A program made the translations under genes and the position numbers. Under the pieces are notes generated by a model. The model was not told the DNA's origin. It saw only the letters and a program-made list of their open reading frames with translations, and did no database searches. This document shows positions 35,925 to 44,712 of a DNA stretch of 64,000 nucleotides, in pieces (within the stretch, counting starts at the first letter, position 1; each line of letters begins with the position of its first letter). Location: NCBI RefSeq assembly GCF_009733865.1, contig NZ_WOFB01000006.1, forward strand, positions 62,001 through 126,000. Direction: 5' to 3'. The stretch is from Oceanobacillus salinisoli. GTDB taxonomy: Bacteria; Bacillota; Bacilli; Bacillales; Amphibacillaceae.

Positions 35925-36115
35925 GTTATATACAATTAACAAAATAATAAGTCCAACTACAATAAATCCGCCAAGTGTTGGACTTCCATAAAATGTCCTA
36001 TTAAAATTGTCATCAGTTTCAATCGCACTTTCATCTACATTTGAATTGTTTCTAAACAAATAATAGCCTATTATAGTCCAAACAACAGCAACTAATAAAA
36101 GAAAAAAACCTTAAT
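35910..36115 (-). pseudogene. two-helix small membrane protein, frameshifted near its start
   Basis: A frame encodes FFLLLVAVVWTIIGYYLFRN, then an acidic-polar loop, then GGFIVVGLIILLIVYNLLFN ending with TAA inside the cassette repeat. The expected start after GGGGGG is in another frame. One missing T in a T7 run would restore a continuous frame, so the gene is frameshifted or mis-assembled. It would encode about 65 residues. No family is recognised. Confidence 0.5.
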
Positions 36116-36242
36116 ATTGAATCCCCCCTTAACACTAAAAGGCATATATTCAAGCCGGAATAACATAATAAAAAATTCTTGCTATTCATAACGTAATTCA
36201 ACCGTAAAAAGTTTCACTCTTTCCTTCCTGAATTTATTTAAC

Positions 36243-36370
36243 TCATCTGCCCCATTAGTTCAATAACTCTATACAATATTACCATAATATTCAAACATAT
36301 AGTTCAATTAAAAAGACGATCATTTTGGTGATCGCCTTGTTTAACAATTGTACCCGTTAATTTAATAACT
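36243..36370 (-). repeat. cassette-boundary element 3 (complete)
   Basis: A core CTGCCCCATTAGTTCAATAA (36248-36267), hairpin GACGATCATTTTGGTGATCGCC (36315-36336), then TTGTTTAACAATTG and B core TACCCGTTAATTTAATAA. The stop of the following gene lies at 36357-36359 inside B. It is very similar over its whole length to element 6. Confidence 0.85.
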
Positions 36371-36827
36371 CCTTCAACTCAACCACTGAATCATTCTTGT
36401 AGAAATAAGTTAGTTCGGCAGGAAAAGGTTTCTCTATATCATTAGGCAGATGTTTATACCTTACAAACATTTCATCGGTGGATACATCCGCTGTAAAATT
36501 AAAATTTTCATAATACAAATCTGCTTTAATACGGCCAATTGTTAAGTCAGGATTTTTTCCAACCAATATACCGTACAGTCCTTTATTTGTTTTAATTTTT
36601 TCATACGATACTATATTAGTCCCATGTCCGGAATGGTCAATTGTAAATTTCCCATTCCACCCTTTGATAAAATGTGCATATCCAATATTACCGTTTTTTA
36701 TCTGGAATAATTATAGCCCCACAAATGATGATAAAAAATCCAACCATTACAAACCCATACACAAAGCCTTTCCCCATAGAAAATAAGTTAAAAACATATC
36801 TTTAAAAGTATAAAGAACCTTAAACAT
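36357..36827 (-). pseudogene. membrane-anchored protein gene with two frameshifts
   Basis: An ATG with AGGGGGGA starts MFKVLYTFKDMFLTYF. Homology then continues in a second frame with KGFVYGFVMVGFFIIICGAI (a membrane helix), and in a third frame with NGNIGYAHFIKGWNGKFTID, then TNKGLYGILVGKNPDLTIGRI, to the end VVELKELLN-stop. The final LLN-TAA is provided by the cassette repeat. The family is unknown. The C-terminal 69 residues remain as one open frame. Confidence 0.6.
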
Positions 36828-36867
36828 AAATTCCCCCCCTAACATTATGAAACTTTAGTCATTGAAA

Positions 36868-36895
36868 GAAACCGCCCATTTAACTGAATTGTCTT
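36868..36895 (-). repeat. cassette element 4, A part (recombinase-containing)
   Basis: GAAACCGCCCATTTAACTGA corresponds to the A core and lies 110 bp before the recombinase start. Its hairpin and B part are on the other side of the recombinase gene. Confidence 0.6.
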
Positions 36896-37005
36896 ATTCA
36901 ATGGTAACATTAATTTCCTTTTTTTATTTAAATAATTTAAAATAAATTATTATTTTCTGTTAGGTGGATATCCTTATTTAAAAAACTAAATAGGGAGTGA
37001 TTATT

Positions 37006-37845
37006 TTGTTATTGTCGGAAGCGATAAAATCTTTTGTGGCTGATAAAAGAATTGAGGGATTTTCCCCACAAACTTTAAGAGCATATGAGCTGCAAGCAAA
37101 GTTATTAGTTAACTACTTTGGTAATACAAATATGAAGAAATTTTCAACGAAACAACTAAAGCAATATCTATCCGAATCAGGTAAAGACCTGAAACCATCT
37201 AGTTTATCCCACCGAATTAGGTTTTTACGATCCTTATTTCGATGGTCACACGAAGAAGGGATTATTGATAATAATCCTGCTAGTAAAATAAAAGAACCAA
37301 AAGTTGGGAAACGTATTCCAAAATTTTTAACAGAAAGAGAGATTGAATATTTACGGGATGCTTGTTTAAAACCATTGGAGAAAGCCTTGTTTGAATTTAT
37401 GTTTTCAACGGGTTGTCGTATAGGAGAAATTGTAACATTAGACCGTAATAGCATAAATTGGGGTAGTCAATCGGCAATTGTTCGAGGGAAGGGAGATAAG
37501 GAAAGAGAGGTTTATTTCAATATCAGTTGTGATATTTGGTTGAAGAAATACTTAAACAGCAGGAATGACAATGACCCAGCTATATTTGTTACAGAACGTT
37601 CTCCACATAGGATGAGTATTGCTCAAATGAGATACATTATTAAACGTATTTCCGACCGTGCAGGGATTAATAAAACTATTCATCCTCACCAATTAAGACA
37701 TAGCTATGCAACGCATCTATTAAATAATGGTGCTCCACTTGAAGTTATACAAAGCCTTTTAGGTCACGAAAAAAGTGAAACAACTCGAATCTATGCCCAA
37801 TTAAGCGGAAGACTCCGCCAAGAGTTTTACAGAAAATATTTTTAG
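37006..37845 (+). CDS. tyrosine recombinase, XerC/D-like, intact
   Basis: A 279-residue integrase. Residues 1-90 are the SAM-like core-binding domain (SFVADKRIEGFSPQTLRAYE). Residues ~105-275 are the catalytic domain with all residues present: Arg in STGCRIGEI, Lys in RGKGDKERE, HxxR in HPHQLRHSYA, His in LLGHEKSET, and Tyr in TRIYAQLS. TTG at 37006 was chosen because AGGGAGTG is well placed and the second copy starts with the same MLLS residues. It lies inside a cassette element between A and the hairpin, pointing opposite to the cassette genes. Confidence 0.92.
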   Translation: MLLSEAIKSFVADKRIEGFSPQTLRAYELQAKLLVNYFGNTNMKKFSTKQLKQYLSESGKDLKPSSLSHRIRFLRSLFRWSHEEGIIDNNPASKIKEPKVGKRIPKFLTEREIEYLRDACLKPLEKALFEFMFSTGCRIGEIVTLDRNSINWGSQSAIVRGKGDKEREVYFNISCDIWLKKYLNSRNDNDPAIFVTERSPHRMSIAQMRYIIKRISDRAGINKTIHPHQLRHSYATHLLNNGAPLEVIQSLLGHEKSETTRIYAQLSGRLRQEFYRKYF

Positions 37846-37855
37846 AATGAAAAGA

Positions 37856-37912
37856 GCAACGTCTAAAGATCAACGTTGCCCCCTTCCATTATTGCACCCT
37901 ATTGTTAAATAA
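37856..37912 (-). repeat. cassette element 4, hairpin and B part
   Basis: Hairpin GCAACGT...ACGTTGC (37856-37879) directly follows the recombinase gene and may end its transcript. B core TTGCACCCTATTGTTAAATA follows at 37892-37911. Confidence 0.7.
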
Positions 37913-37915
37913 AAA

Positions 37916-38512
37916 TTAGATAATAATATCGTATTCCATTCTTTTAGCCGTTGTTTTAGCTATTTCGGAACCTAATAAACGTTTGACGATATGAAAAGAC
38001 ATATTAATGCCTGCTGAAATGCCACCCGATGTAACTATGTTTCCTTCATCAACAAATTTAACTTCCCGTTGTACTTTAACCTCTGGAAATTCTGTTTCCA
38101 ATCTTTCAAGACTTGCCCAATGAGTCGTTGCCATTTTACCTTTAAGTAATCCCGCCTTTGCTAATAGTAAAGCACCAGTACATACAGATGTCATAAGTTG
38201 GACATTTCTCATTTCATTTCTTATCCAGGTTATTACATTATTGTTATGTATTTCTCGTTCCCTCGCACCTAATCCACCAGGAATAATTAAAATATCAAAT
38301 CGTGGCATATTGTCTAGGCTATAATCAGGTTGTACTCTTAACCCATTACGAGCAACTATTGGATTACCTTTTTCTGATATAGTTTTAACAATAAATGGCT
38401 TGTTGCCATTTTCTAATGCGGTGACTGAAAAAACTTCAAATGGACCAGCAAAGTCTAAAACTTCGACATCATAAAATAGAAAAATTCCTACTTTCCATTG
38501 GTCAATATTCAT
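37916..38512 (-). CDS. DJ-1/PfpI-family protein
   Basis: A 198-residue DJ-1/PfpI domain protein. The nucleophile elbow is LMTSVCTGALLLAKAGLL with Cys in the expected place. The acidic partner lies in FYDVEVLDFAGPFEVF, and the AraC-type N-domain-like ending THWASLERLETEFPEVKV suggests the isonitrile hydratase/transcription-regulator-like subgroup. The enzyme substrate is unknown. It is bounded by cassette elements 4 and 5. The ribosome binding site is AAGGGGA. Confidence 0.87.
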   Translation of the reverse strand: MNIDQWKVGIFLFYDVEVLDFAGPFEVFSVTALENGNKPFIVKTISEKGNPIVARNGLRVQPDYSLDNMPRFDILIIPGGLGAREREIHNNNVITWIRNEMRNVQLMTSVCTGALLLAKAGLLKGKMATTHWASLERLETEFPEVKVQREVKFVDEGNIVTSGGISAGINMSFHIVKRLLGSEIAKTTAKRMEYDIII

Positions 38513-38540
38513 TTGAATTCCCCTTTAAATCCTTCTTGAG

Positions 38541-38600
38541 CTAAACTGCCCCTACAGTGCAATAAGAAAAAAACAATATTTAACTCTTCTCAAATGAACG
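38541..38600 (-). repeat. cassette-boundary element 5 (degenerate)
   Basis: A core CTAAACTGCCCCTACAGTGCAATAAG (first 20 bases best conserved) is followed by TTTAACTCTTCTC, the sequence that normally precedes B. The hairpin and B core are lost. Confidence 0.55.
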
Positions 38601-38714
38601 AACTGATAATATACCAGAAACAACGGTTAAAATAGCTTTGATATCTGGATATATAAATGGAATATATCGATAAGGAAATCATAGTCCAAACCACAAAACC
38701 CACCTTAATATCAC

Positions 38715-39698
38715 TTAAAGTGCCCATTTAATAAGTAAACCTGCGTGGGCTAAGCCACCGCCAAATCCATATAATAAAACTTTTTCACCTTTTTTTAGCT
38801 TTTTTTCGGAAAGTCCTTTATCTAATGACAATGGAATTGTCGCAGACGAGGTATTTCCATAATCCACAAGGCTATATAGTGTTTTTTCGATAGGAAATTC
38901 ACTTTTTTCACATATAGACTCAATCATCCTCATATTGGCACTATGAGGGACAAACCAATCAATATCATTTAATGAAATCGAAGCATTTGCCATTACACTT
39001 TTCATCCCTTTTGGAACAGTTGAAACAGCCCATTTATAAACCTCACGCCCATTTTGAACAATTTTACCACTACCGACTAACTTCTCTTCAAACATATGAT
39101 TTGAAAGATTTGAACAGTATAAATTTTTTCCTTTTTCTCCTTCCGAACCTATATATGAAGAATAAAAACTTGGGTTTTCATCATCAAATTCTACAAGAAC
39201 AGCGCCTCCTCCATCACCAAACAATATGCAAGTCGTTCTGTCCTCATAATCCGTAATTTTAGATAGTGTTTCTGCTCCAATAACTAAAATTTTCTTATTT
39301 AAACCAGAAGTTATCAGTCCATTGGCAATATGCAAGCCATAAGTGAAACCAGCACAAGCTGCATTTAAATCAATTGCACCAGAATTCCTTATACCTAACT
39401 TTGCTTGAACAATAGAAGCTACACTTGGAGTTTTAAAATCAGGAGTCAATGTGCAAACAATAATCATATCAACATCTTCAACAGTTTTATCAAAACGCTC
39501 CATTAAATTTCTTACAGCCTTATAACTGATATCACTTGTAAACTCATCTTCATTTGCTATCCTTCTTTCTTTAATACCAGTACGTTGAACAATCCATTCG
39601 TCATTCGTTTCAACCATTTTTTCTAACTGCAAATTTGTTAGTCTTTTTTTGGGAACATAAGAGCCTATTGCCGTAATTCGTGCTTTTGAGTTAGACAT
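38715..39698 (-). CDS. beta-ketoacyl-ACP synthase III (FabH-like)
   Basis: A 327-residue thiolase-fold condensing enzyme. The catalytic triad is Cys in LNAACAGFTYGLHIA, His in WFVPHSANMRMI and Asn in YGNTSSATIP. The GAETLSKITDYEDRTTCILFGDGGGA region is also conserved. FabH starts fatty-acid synthesis from acetyl- or branched acyl-CoA and malonyl-ACP. Here it is an extra copy, away from fab genes and within the cassette array, so a special lipid or metabolite may be involved. The ATG at 39698 with GAGGTGA was chosen over an upstream TTG. Confidence 0.9.
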   Translation of the reverse strand: MSNSKARITAIGSYVPKKRLTNLQLEKMVETNDEWIVQRTGIKERRIANEDEFTSDISYKAVRNLMERFDKTVEDVDMIIVCTLTPDFKTPSVASIVQAKLGIRNSGAIDLNAACAGFTYGLHIANGLITSGLNKKILVIGAETLSKITDYEDRTTCILFGDGGGAVLVEFDDENPSFYSSYIGSEGEKGKNLYCSNLSNHMFEEKLVGSGKIVQNGREVYKWAVSTVPKGMKSVMANASISLNDIDWFVPHSANMRMIESICEKSEFPIEKTLYSLVDYGNTSSATIPLSLDKGLSEKKLKKGEKVLLYGFGGGLAHAGLLIKWAL

Positions 39699-39865
39699 AA
39701 ACAATCACCTCATATTAATTAAATTATTCTATTTTATATTTTATCACTTACTATTATAACCTAGTACTAATTTCAAAGCAAAAAAATTTAAAATAATTCG
39801 ATTTTTTTAATTAAGTATGTTTTTACATCAGGATAGTCTTTAATTGCAAGAAGTGTTTTTATTCT

Positions 39866-39996
39866 TATTAAACAAACTGCCCCATTAGTTCAATAACTCT
39901 ATAGTTAATATTACCACAAGAACAGGGAGTTCGATTAAAAAGACGATCATTTTGGTGATCGCCTTGTTTAACTCTTGCACCCTTTAGTTTAATAAG
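39866..39996 (-). repeat. cassette-boundary element 6 (complete)
   Basis: A core AAACTGCCCCATTAGTTCAA, hairpin GACGATCATTTTGGTGATCGCC (39942-39963), CTTGTTTAACTC and B core TTGCACCCTTTAGTTTAATA. It is nearly identical to element 3 across about 130 bp. Confidence 0.88.
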
Positions 39997-40126
39997 GACT
40001 CTGAACATAACCTTTGATTATAAAGGGGGAATACATCATAAACACAGCGTAAGGAAATATACAAATTGGGGTATCCTACTAATCATAGCCGTAAACAGCA
40101 AAAATAGGGAAAAGGATGTGTTTAAT

Positions 40127-40555
40127 ATGACAAATGATATTGTTATTGAGGAATTGAACACTTTACTGAGAGGAACTTATATGGGAGTACGTGGATTTGA
40201 GCATTATATATCAGAGCTAGATAATACTGAGTTGAGGGAGAACTTTCAAACTATTCAACAGGAGTTAAAGCAGAATGCCTCCAAAATAGCTGAGCGTATT
40301 CAGAACCTCGAAGGAACCCCAGTCGATAGCGAAGGGATTTCAGGTTCAATGCAGAGCTATATGCATAAAGTGATGCTGCCTCATGACACAATGAAAATCA
40401 TAGAGGATGCGTTAGAAGGATTAGATAAATATGGAGTACAATATTCAGAGGAAATTGTTAAAGGAGATTTAGACGCAACAAGCCAACAAATTGTTGAAGA
40501 AGTTCTTAACACGAACCGAAGAAATGCTGAAAAGTTAAGGCAATTACTCCATTAA
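40127..40555 (+). CDS. DUF2383/ferritin-like helical protein
   Basis: A 142-residue all-helical protein: MTNDIVIEELNTLLRGTYMG, FEHYISELDNTELRENF, then MPHD-like VMLPHDTMKIIEDALEGLD and a C-terminal LNTNRRNAEKLRQLL. The pattern and length fit DUF2383, a ferritin-like four-helix family often seen with stress or spore genes; Glu and His residues could bind metal. The ATG at 40127 has AAAAGGATG. It is the only plus-strand cargo gene of the array besides the recombinases and the 47-50 kb operon. Confidence 0.7.
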   Translation: MTNDIVIEELNTLLRGTYMGVRGFEHYISELDNTELRENFQTIQQELKQNASKIAERIQNLEGTPVDSEGISGSMQSYMHKVMLPHDTMKIIEDALEGLDKYGVQYSEEIVKGDLDATSQQIVEEVLNTNRRNAEKLRQLLH

Positions 40556-40564
40556 ACTTGAATA

Positions 40565-40588
40565 GACCATCAAAGCATTTTGATGGTC
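40565..40588 (+). terminator. intrinsic terminator
   Basis: GACCATCAAAGCATTTTGATGGTC, a strong hairpin followed by CCTCCTTG, ten bases after the stop. Confidence 0.7.
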
Positions 40589-41208
40589 CCTCCTTGTACC
40601 TTCCTCTTCTTCATCTCTAAATTTAGTAATCCTGTCAGAAAAAAGTAGCGATTAACTTCTTCAAATTCTGTTCATTTATTAGTAATTCAACTAAACTGCC
40701 CGTTAGTTTAAGTGTATCACTTCACATTACACATTCAAATTACATTCGAACTACTAGTGGCACAACTCTTAAGTTATGACACTGAATAAAATAAATAGTC
40801 TAAAAAGTTGCAGGTCTCTCATATACACTTGTCCATTAGTGGTATCTGACAATCTTTCCCACAATATTAATCACAAACATTATAATTAGCATAGCATTTG
40901 CAATCAGACGCGTTAGTGAAAAAGGTATATAACATATTTAATATGAAAATATGTTATATACCTTTGTTTGGAGTATTATTTTATGGTTTAGAAAAGCATA
41001 ACGTTTGTACAGGGTCGTTATGAAAAGCTATCTATCAAAAGTTGAGAGATAAATATGCATGCCTACTCGTAGTTAATGAGTTTAAGTATAATTTTATTAG
41101 AACATCAAGTTGAAATATCTATCTTTAGCGAAGAAGATATAGAACTGTAAGATTTTACACTCCCTCCAAATATTTAATTTAGCAAGTTATTATGTTTTAT
41201 AAAATCCC
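40589..41208. other. intergenic region with cassette A half-site
   Basis: This 620-bp stretch holds the A part of element 7 (40688-40712), the AAGTTATGACACT motif (40771-40783) and no credible gene. An inverted pair ATATGTTATATACCTTT / AAAGGTATATAACATAT surrounds 40922-40965 and could form a hairpin. Confidence 0.5.
40688..40712 (-). repeat. cassette element 7, A part
   Basis: AACTAAACTGCCCGTTAGTT is a close match to the A core. The matching hairpin and B are at 53283-53330, 12.6 kb away, so a large block is inserted in the element's interior. Confidence 0.75.
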
Positions 41209-41481
41209 TCAATTTCTTAGTGACAGTATTTCTTTCATTCTCGATACAATTTTTTCAGATGTTATTTTTTCACAATCAGTAGTAAACTTATCTAATCCAC
41301 CCTTAATTTTGTCTTGATGACATAAAATAATGTCACATAGCATATGGATAACCTGGTCTATTTCATCTCTAGTATTTATACCAAGCCAAATTAATACACC
41401 TTTTACATTTGACAAGATATGTGCTAGATTCAAATCATCTCGTTTAAGATGGTTAAAAAGACGCTCTACTTTTTCGTTGAC
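41209..41481 (-). CDS. in-frame C-terminal extension of the TPR-PIN protein after an amber codon
   Basis: Directly after the TAG of the large gene, the same frame stays open for 90 codons: VNEKVERLFNHLKRDDLNLA, then ILSNVKGVLIWLGINTRDEI, ending VSRMKEILSLRN-stop. No start codon with a ribosome binding site is found at its beginning; a TTG at 41433 is the first candidate. It may be the natural C-terminus cut off by a nonsense mutation, or a readthrough product. The composition is like the upstream protein. Confidence 0.5.
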   Translation of the reverse strand, partial: VNEKVERLFNHLKRDDLNLAHILSNVKGVLIWLGINTRDEIDQVIHMLCDIILCHQDKIKGGLDKFTTDCEKITSEKIVSRMKEILSLRN

Positions 41482-44400
41482 CTAACAATTATTTTTGTTT
41501 AACAAGTAGATATACAAACTAGGTTCAGTACGAATGTAGCTATAACCCATGATTATTAATTCTGAAGTGTATTCATAATACTGATTTTTTGTTATCTTTC
41601 CTTCAATGAATAAATAACGCACAAAATCCATTACGTTAAATGTTTCTACATTGTGTTCAGCTGCATATATATCAAATAAAAAATTATCAATCATTAATGA
41701 TGCTAAACCTTGTTGGCATATTAAAGTTGGATTTTCAATATTTTTAATAAATTTCTTTTCTTTTGATTTGTTATCATCAAATACTGCCCTACCAACCTTT
41801 TTACAGTTTTGGTCAATCCAATGAATTATTTTTTCTAGTGTTTCAATATCCTTTTGGACTTCCTTAGGCGTTGCCTCATGTGAATAAATCCTTCCGTCTA
41901 GGTATGAAATTGTTTTAATTCCTTCATCCCCAGTAAGCAATAAATCTGTGTGTTCTTTACACAAATCCAAATAACTCTTTTGATCAAAATAAATATGAAA
42001 TTCACCAGCAAGATTATTTAGTAAGTTCAACTCATTTAACGTAAACAATGAAAAGATATCAAGCAGTATATTTTTCGCTTTTATCACTTTTTTAATACCT
42101 TGTGATTCTTCAAGGATGCTTCCTTGTTGATTAACCCAAAAATAAAGAGATTTGTCATTAGCAATAAAACTCCAAGTTAAGTGGTTCCCTTTGCCTAAAA
42201 CCATAGCCAGAAATGAGCCGTGCAAGCGATTTTTTTTAAATGTTTTTATTATTTCTGATTGTGTCTTTCGATCTTCTTCTAACATGTTTACTATATCACT
42301 ATGCAATTGGTCATTCTCAATTATTTGTTTCCTTTGCATAAATGGTTCTTCATCTGGAAAATATTTATCGAATTCAGTTAACACCTTTTGAAAATCTTCT
42401 ATAAATTCCTTTTTTGGATCTTTAACAAATTTATTTATGTGCAGAAAAACGGAAGCATAATATTTCCAAACATCTGGATTTTTTTCTCCTAGTTTATAAG
42501 CTGCATAAGCGTATTTTAATGCCATATCATACTCTCTTGCATCTAGATAAGCAGAAGACAACAATTGAAGGTCATTCACCGTTTCGTTGTCTAATATTTG
42601 TTTTTCGGCAATCTTCAATGCTTGATAGTACTTCTTCTTGTTTCCAAGGTTAAAATCACTGCTTGCTGCCATTAACAAATAATTTATGTCCTGGGTTTCA
42701 TGATATAGTTTTTCATAAATTTCTTTTGATAGCTCGTACCAATAATTGTTAAAATAAATTGCTGCTACGACTTCTTTCACCATAATACTTGGATTGGTTA
42801 ATGAATTATAGTATATATCAAGAATTAAGTCATAATTTTCCAAGCGATAATGTGACATTACGTAATAATTAACCATCTGTTCATGGTTTTTCCAATATGG
42901 AATGGTTGGTACAATTTTTACAATTGAATTTAAATCGGTTATTTTTCCTCTTTTTGAATACGAATTTAGGAGCTTTAATTTTATCTCAATTAAAAGTTCT
43001 CCCTCTGCCTTTTCTAATAACGGTTCTAGATGTTTTATAGCATTTTCCCAATCATGTGTTAATGCAGAATAATATCCTTTGATTGTATTCATAATTAATT
43101 TACTACTTTGTTTCTCTTCGACTTCTTCAATAAACTGATGAAGTTCATTATATTTCCTTAGTACATACAGTGTCTCTAACTTTAATAAGCAAAATTCAAT
43201 TATTATATTTTCATTTTCTGAAATATAATTACTTTCGTATTTTTCTAGAGTATAATAAGCATTTTCAGGATCACCTTTTTCTAAATATATCCTAACCAAA
43301 AATGTAATAAAATCAATGTTAGATTGTTCTGAAATCTTATCTTCTAATTGTTCAATTGCTTTTTGCCAATCTTCGTTGATGTAATAACAAAAAATTAAAT
43401 TAGTTACATAAATGTTGTTATTACGATTAAACACATCATTACTTTTTTGCACAATGAATTTATAGTGTTCAGCAGCTATTCCAAACTGTTTTTCTCGAAA
43501 GTAAACCGCAGCTTTTAACTCATTTACTTTTATTAACTGCCTTATGTTTTCGGTTTTATTTTGTACCTTATCTAATATTGGTATAACAATTGAGCTCAAT
43601 CTATTTAAATCCACTACATCGTCATTTTGTAAGGTTGATTCCATCCGATGAACCATTGCATCAGCTTTAAATAAGAGTAAGTCATTAGAGTCCGGATTCT
43701 TAGAGAGCAATTCTGTACAAAGAGATAAAGCATCCTCAAACATGTTCAATGCAATGTATATTTGAATTTTAATGGTTTCTGCGCCCTCACCATGTTCTTG
43801 TAATATAGATAGGCACTCTTCATACTTTTGTTGATTAAATTTAATCGTTACAAGTATTTCTACATTTTGGCTTTTGTAACCTTCTGATAATAAATTCTTC
43901 TCTATCACCATTAATGCTTCTTCGTAATTTTCTTCGTTCATTTTTACTATAGACAATAATCTGTTTTTTGTATATTCATCATTGCAATTAGAAATAGATG
44001 TATATAAGTGTGGAATAGCCTCACTCGTTAATCCTGAAGCCATATAGCTATTAGCAATAACTAACTGTAGTTGTAATATTTCTTCCTGTGTTTTAGCATA
44101 TTTTAGTCTTTCAGTTGCTTTTTCCCTGGCAGTGATTACGTGGTCATTGGAATTTAATTCTTTAAGATCTTCATAACCAACAGGTAATAGAGCGTTAGAA
44201 ATTAATGTTGTAATTTCACCTTGATTTTGTATTATTTGATTGTTTTGGCTACTGATTTGATTTAAATCCGAACGAAATTCCTCTTGCATCATTTCTAGTT
44301 TATTTAAGATTTCTAGAAATTCCGGGTCCCATTCTTTCTCTTTATATTCGTCGATATTTGCTAATATAAGTTGAAAAAATGGAATTAGTTGGTCTTGATA

Positions 44401-44712
44401 TGTTGGATATCTCTCGTAATAAGGCTCTAAAAACAATGATTCTCGATTAAAATCATCCAGTTTCTTTCCTTCGATAATCCATAAAAATATTTCTTCCCTA
44501 ATTTGCTTGTCGTTCAGTAATTCATCTATTAATTCATCCGGTAGATCTAAAGATGCTTTAGCATCTGCTATACCAGCTTCAAACATAAGCTTTGTTTTAA
44601 GTGCATAATTATCCCGCATCCATTTGTCTTTAAAATCACGGATGATTTTACTATTCTTTATCCTTGGTAAAACAAAAGAAAATAACAATGACCCTATTTT
44701 TGACAAATCCAT
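41482..44712 (-). CDS. large TPR protein with PIN-like domain (PIN-TPR-GreABC type)
   Basis: A 1076-residue protein. Residues 1-150 form a helical N-terminal domain of unknown role. Residues ~195-790 are a TPR-like solenoid (for example LQLVIANSYMASGLTSEAIPH and LLTEVE-like repeats). Residues ~860-1076 look like the PIN domain of TPR-GreAB-C-PIN conflict systems: KNILLDIFSLFTLNELNLL, TDLLLTGDEG, IDNFLFDIYA, and a final ITKNQYYEYTSELIIMGYSYI. PIN domains are usually RNases. This family is known mainly from genomic surveys of prokaryotic conflict systems; an immune role is inferred. It is a stand-alone minus-strand gene. Confidence 0.68.
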   Translation of the reverse strand: MDLSKIGSLLFSFVLPRIKNSKIIRDFKDKWMRDNYALKTKLMFEAGIADAKASLDLPDELIDELLNDKQIREEIFLWIIEGKKLDDFNRESLFLEPYYERYPTYQDQLIPFFQLILANIDEYKEKEWDPEFLEILNKLEMMQEEFRSDLNQISSQNNQIIQNQGEITTLISNALLPVGYEDLKELNSNDHVITAREKATERLKYAKTQEEILQLQLVIANSYMASGLTSEAIPHLYTSISNCNDEYTKNRLLSIVKMNEENYEEALMVIEKNLLSEGYKSQNVEILVTIKFNQQKYEECLSILQEHGEGAETIKIQIYIALNMFEDALSLCTELLSKNPDSNDLLLFKADAMVHRMESTLQNDDVVDLNRLSSIVIPILDKVQNKTENIRQLIKVNELKAAVYFREKQFGIAAEHYKFIVQKSNDVFNRNNNIYVTNLIFCYYINEDWQKAIEQLEDKISEQSNIDFITFLVRIYLEKGDPENAYYTLEKYESNYISENENIIIEFCLLKLETLYVLRKYNELHQFIEEVEEKQSSKLIMNTIKGYYSALTHDWENAIKHLEPLLEKAEGELLIEIKLKLLNSYSKRGKITDLNSIVKIVPTIPYWKNHEQMVNYYVMSHYRLENYDLILDIYYNSLTNPSIMVKEVVAAIYFNNYWYELSKEIYEKLYHETQDINYLLMAASSDFNLGNKKKYYQALKIAEKQILDNETVNDLQLLSSAYLDAREYDMALKYAYAAYKLGEKNPDVWKYYASVFLHINKFVKDPKKEFIEDFQKVLTEFDKYFPDEEPFMQRKQIIENDQLHSDIVNMLEEDRKTQSEIIKTFKKNRLHGSFLAMVLGKGNHLTWSFIANDKSLYFWVNQQGSILEESQGIKKVIKAKNILLDIFSLFTLNELNLLNNLAGEFHIYFDQKSYLDLCKEHTDLLLTGDEGIKTISYLDGRIYSHEATPKEVQKDIETLEKIIHWIDQNCKKVGRAVFDDNKSKEKKFIKNIENPTLICQQGLASLMIDNFLFDIYAAEHNVETFNVMDFVRYLFIEGKITKNQYYEYTSELIIMGYSYIRTEPSLYIYLLNKNNC

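Noticed and set aside
36243-36370. Interpretation of the cassette element as a classical integron attC site
   Set aside because: A and B cores are direct rather than inverted, and the RYYYAAC/GTTRRRY boxes are not found; only the central hairpin is palindromic.
38711-38740. TTAAAGTGCCCATTTAATAA looks like a B core at the end of the FabH gene
   Set aside because: The sequence encodes the normal FabH C-terminus LIKWAL, so similarity to B is probably coincidental.
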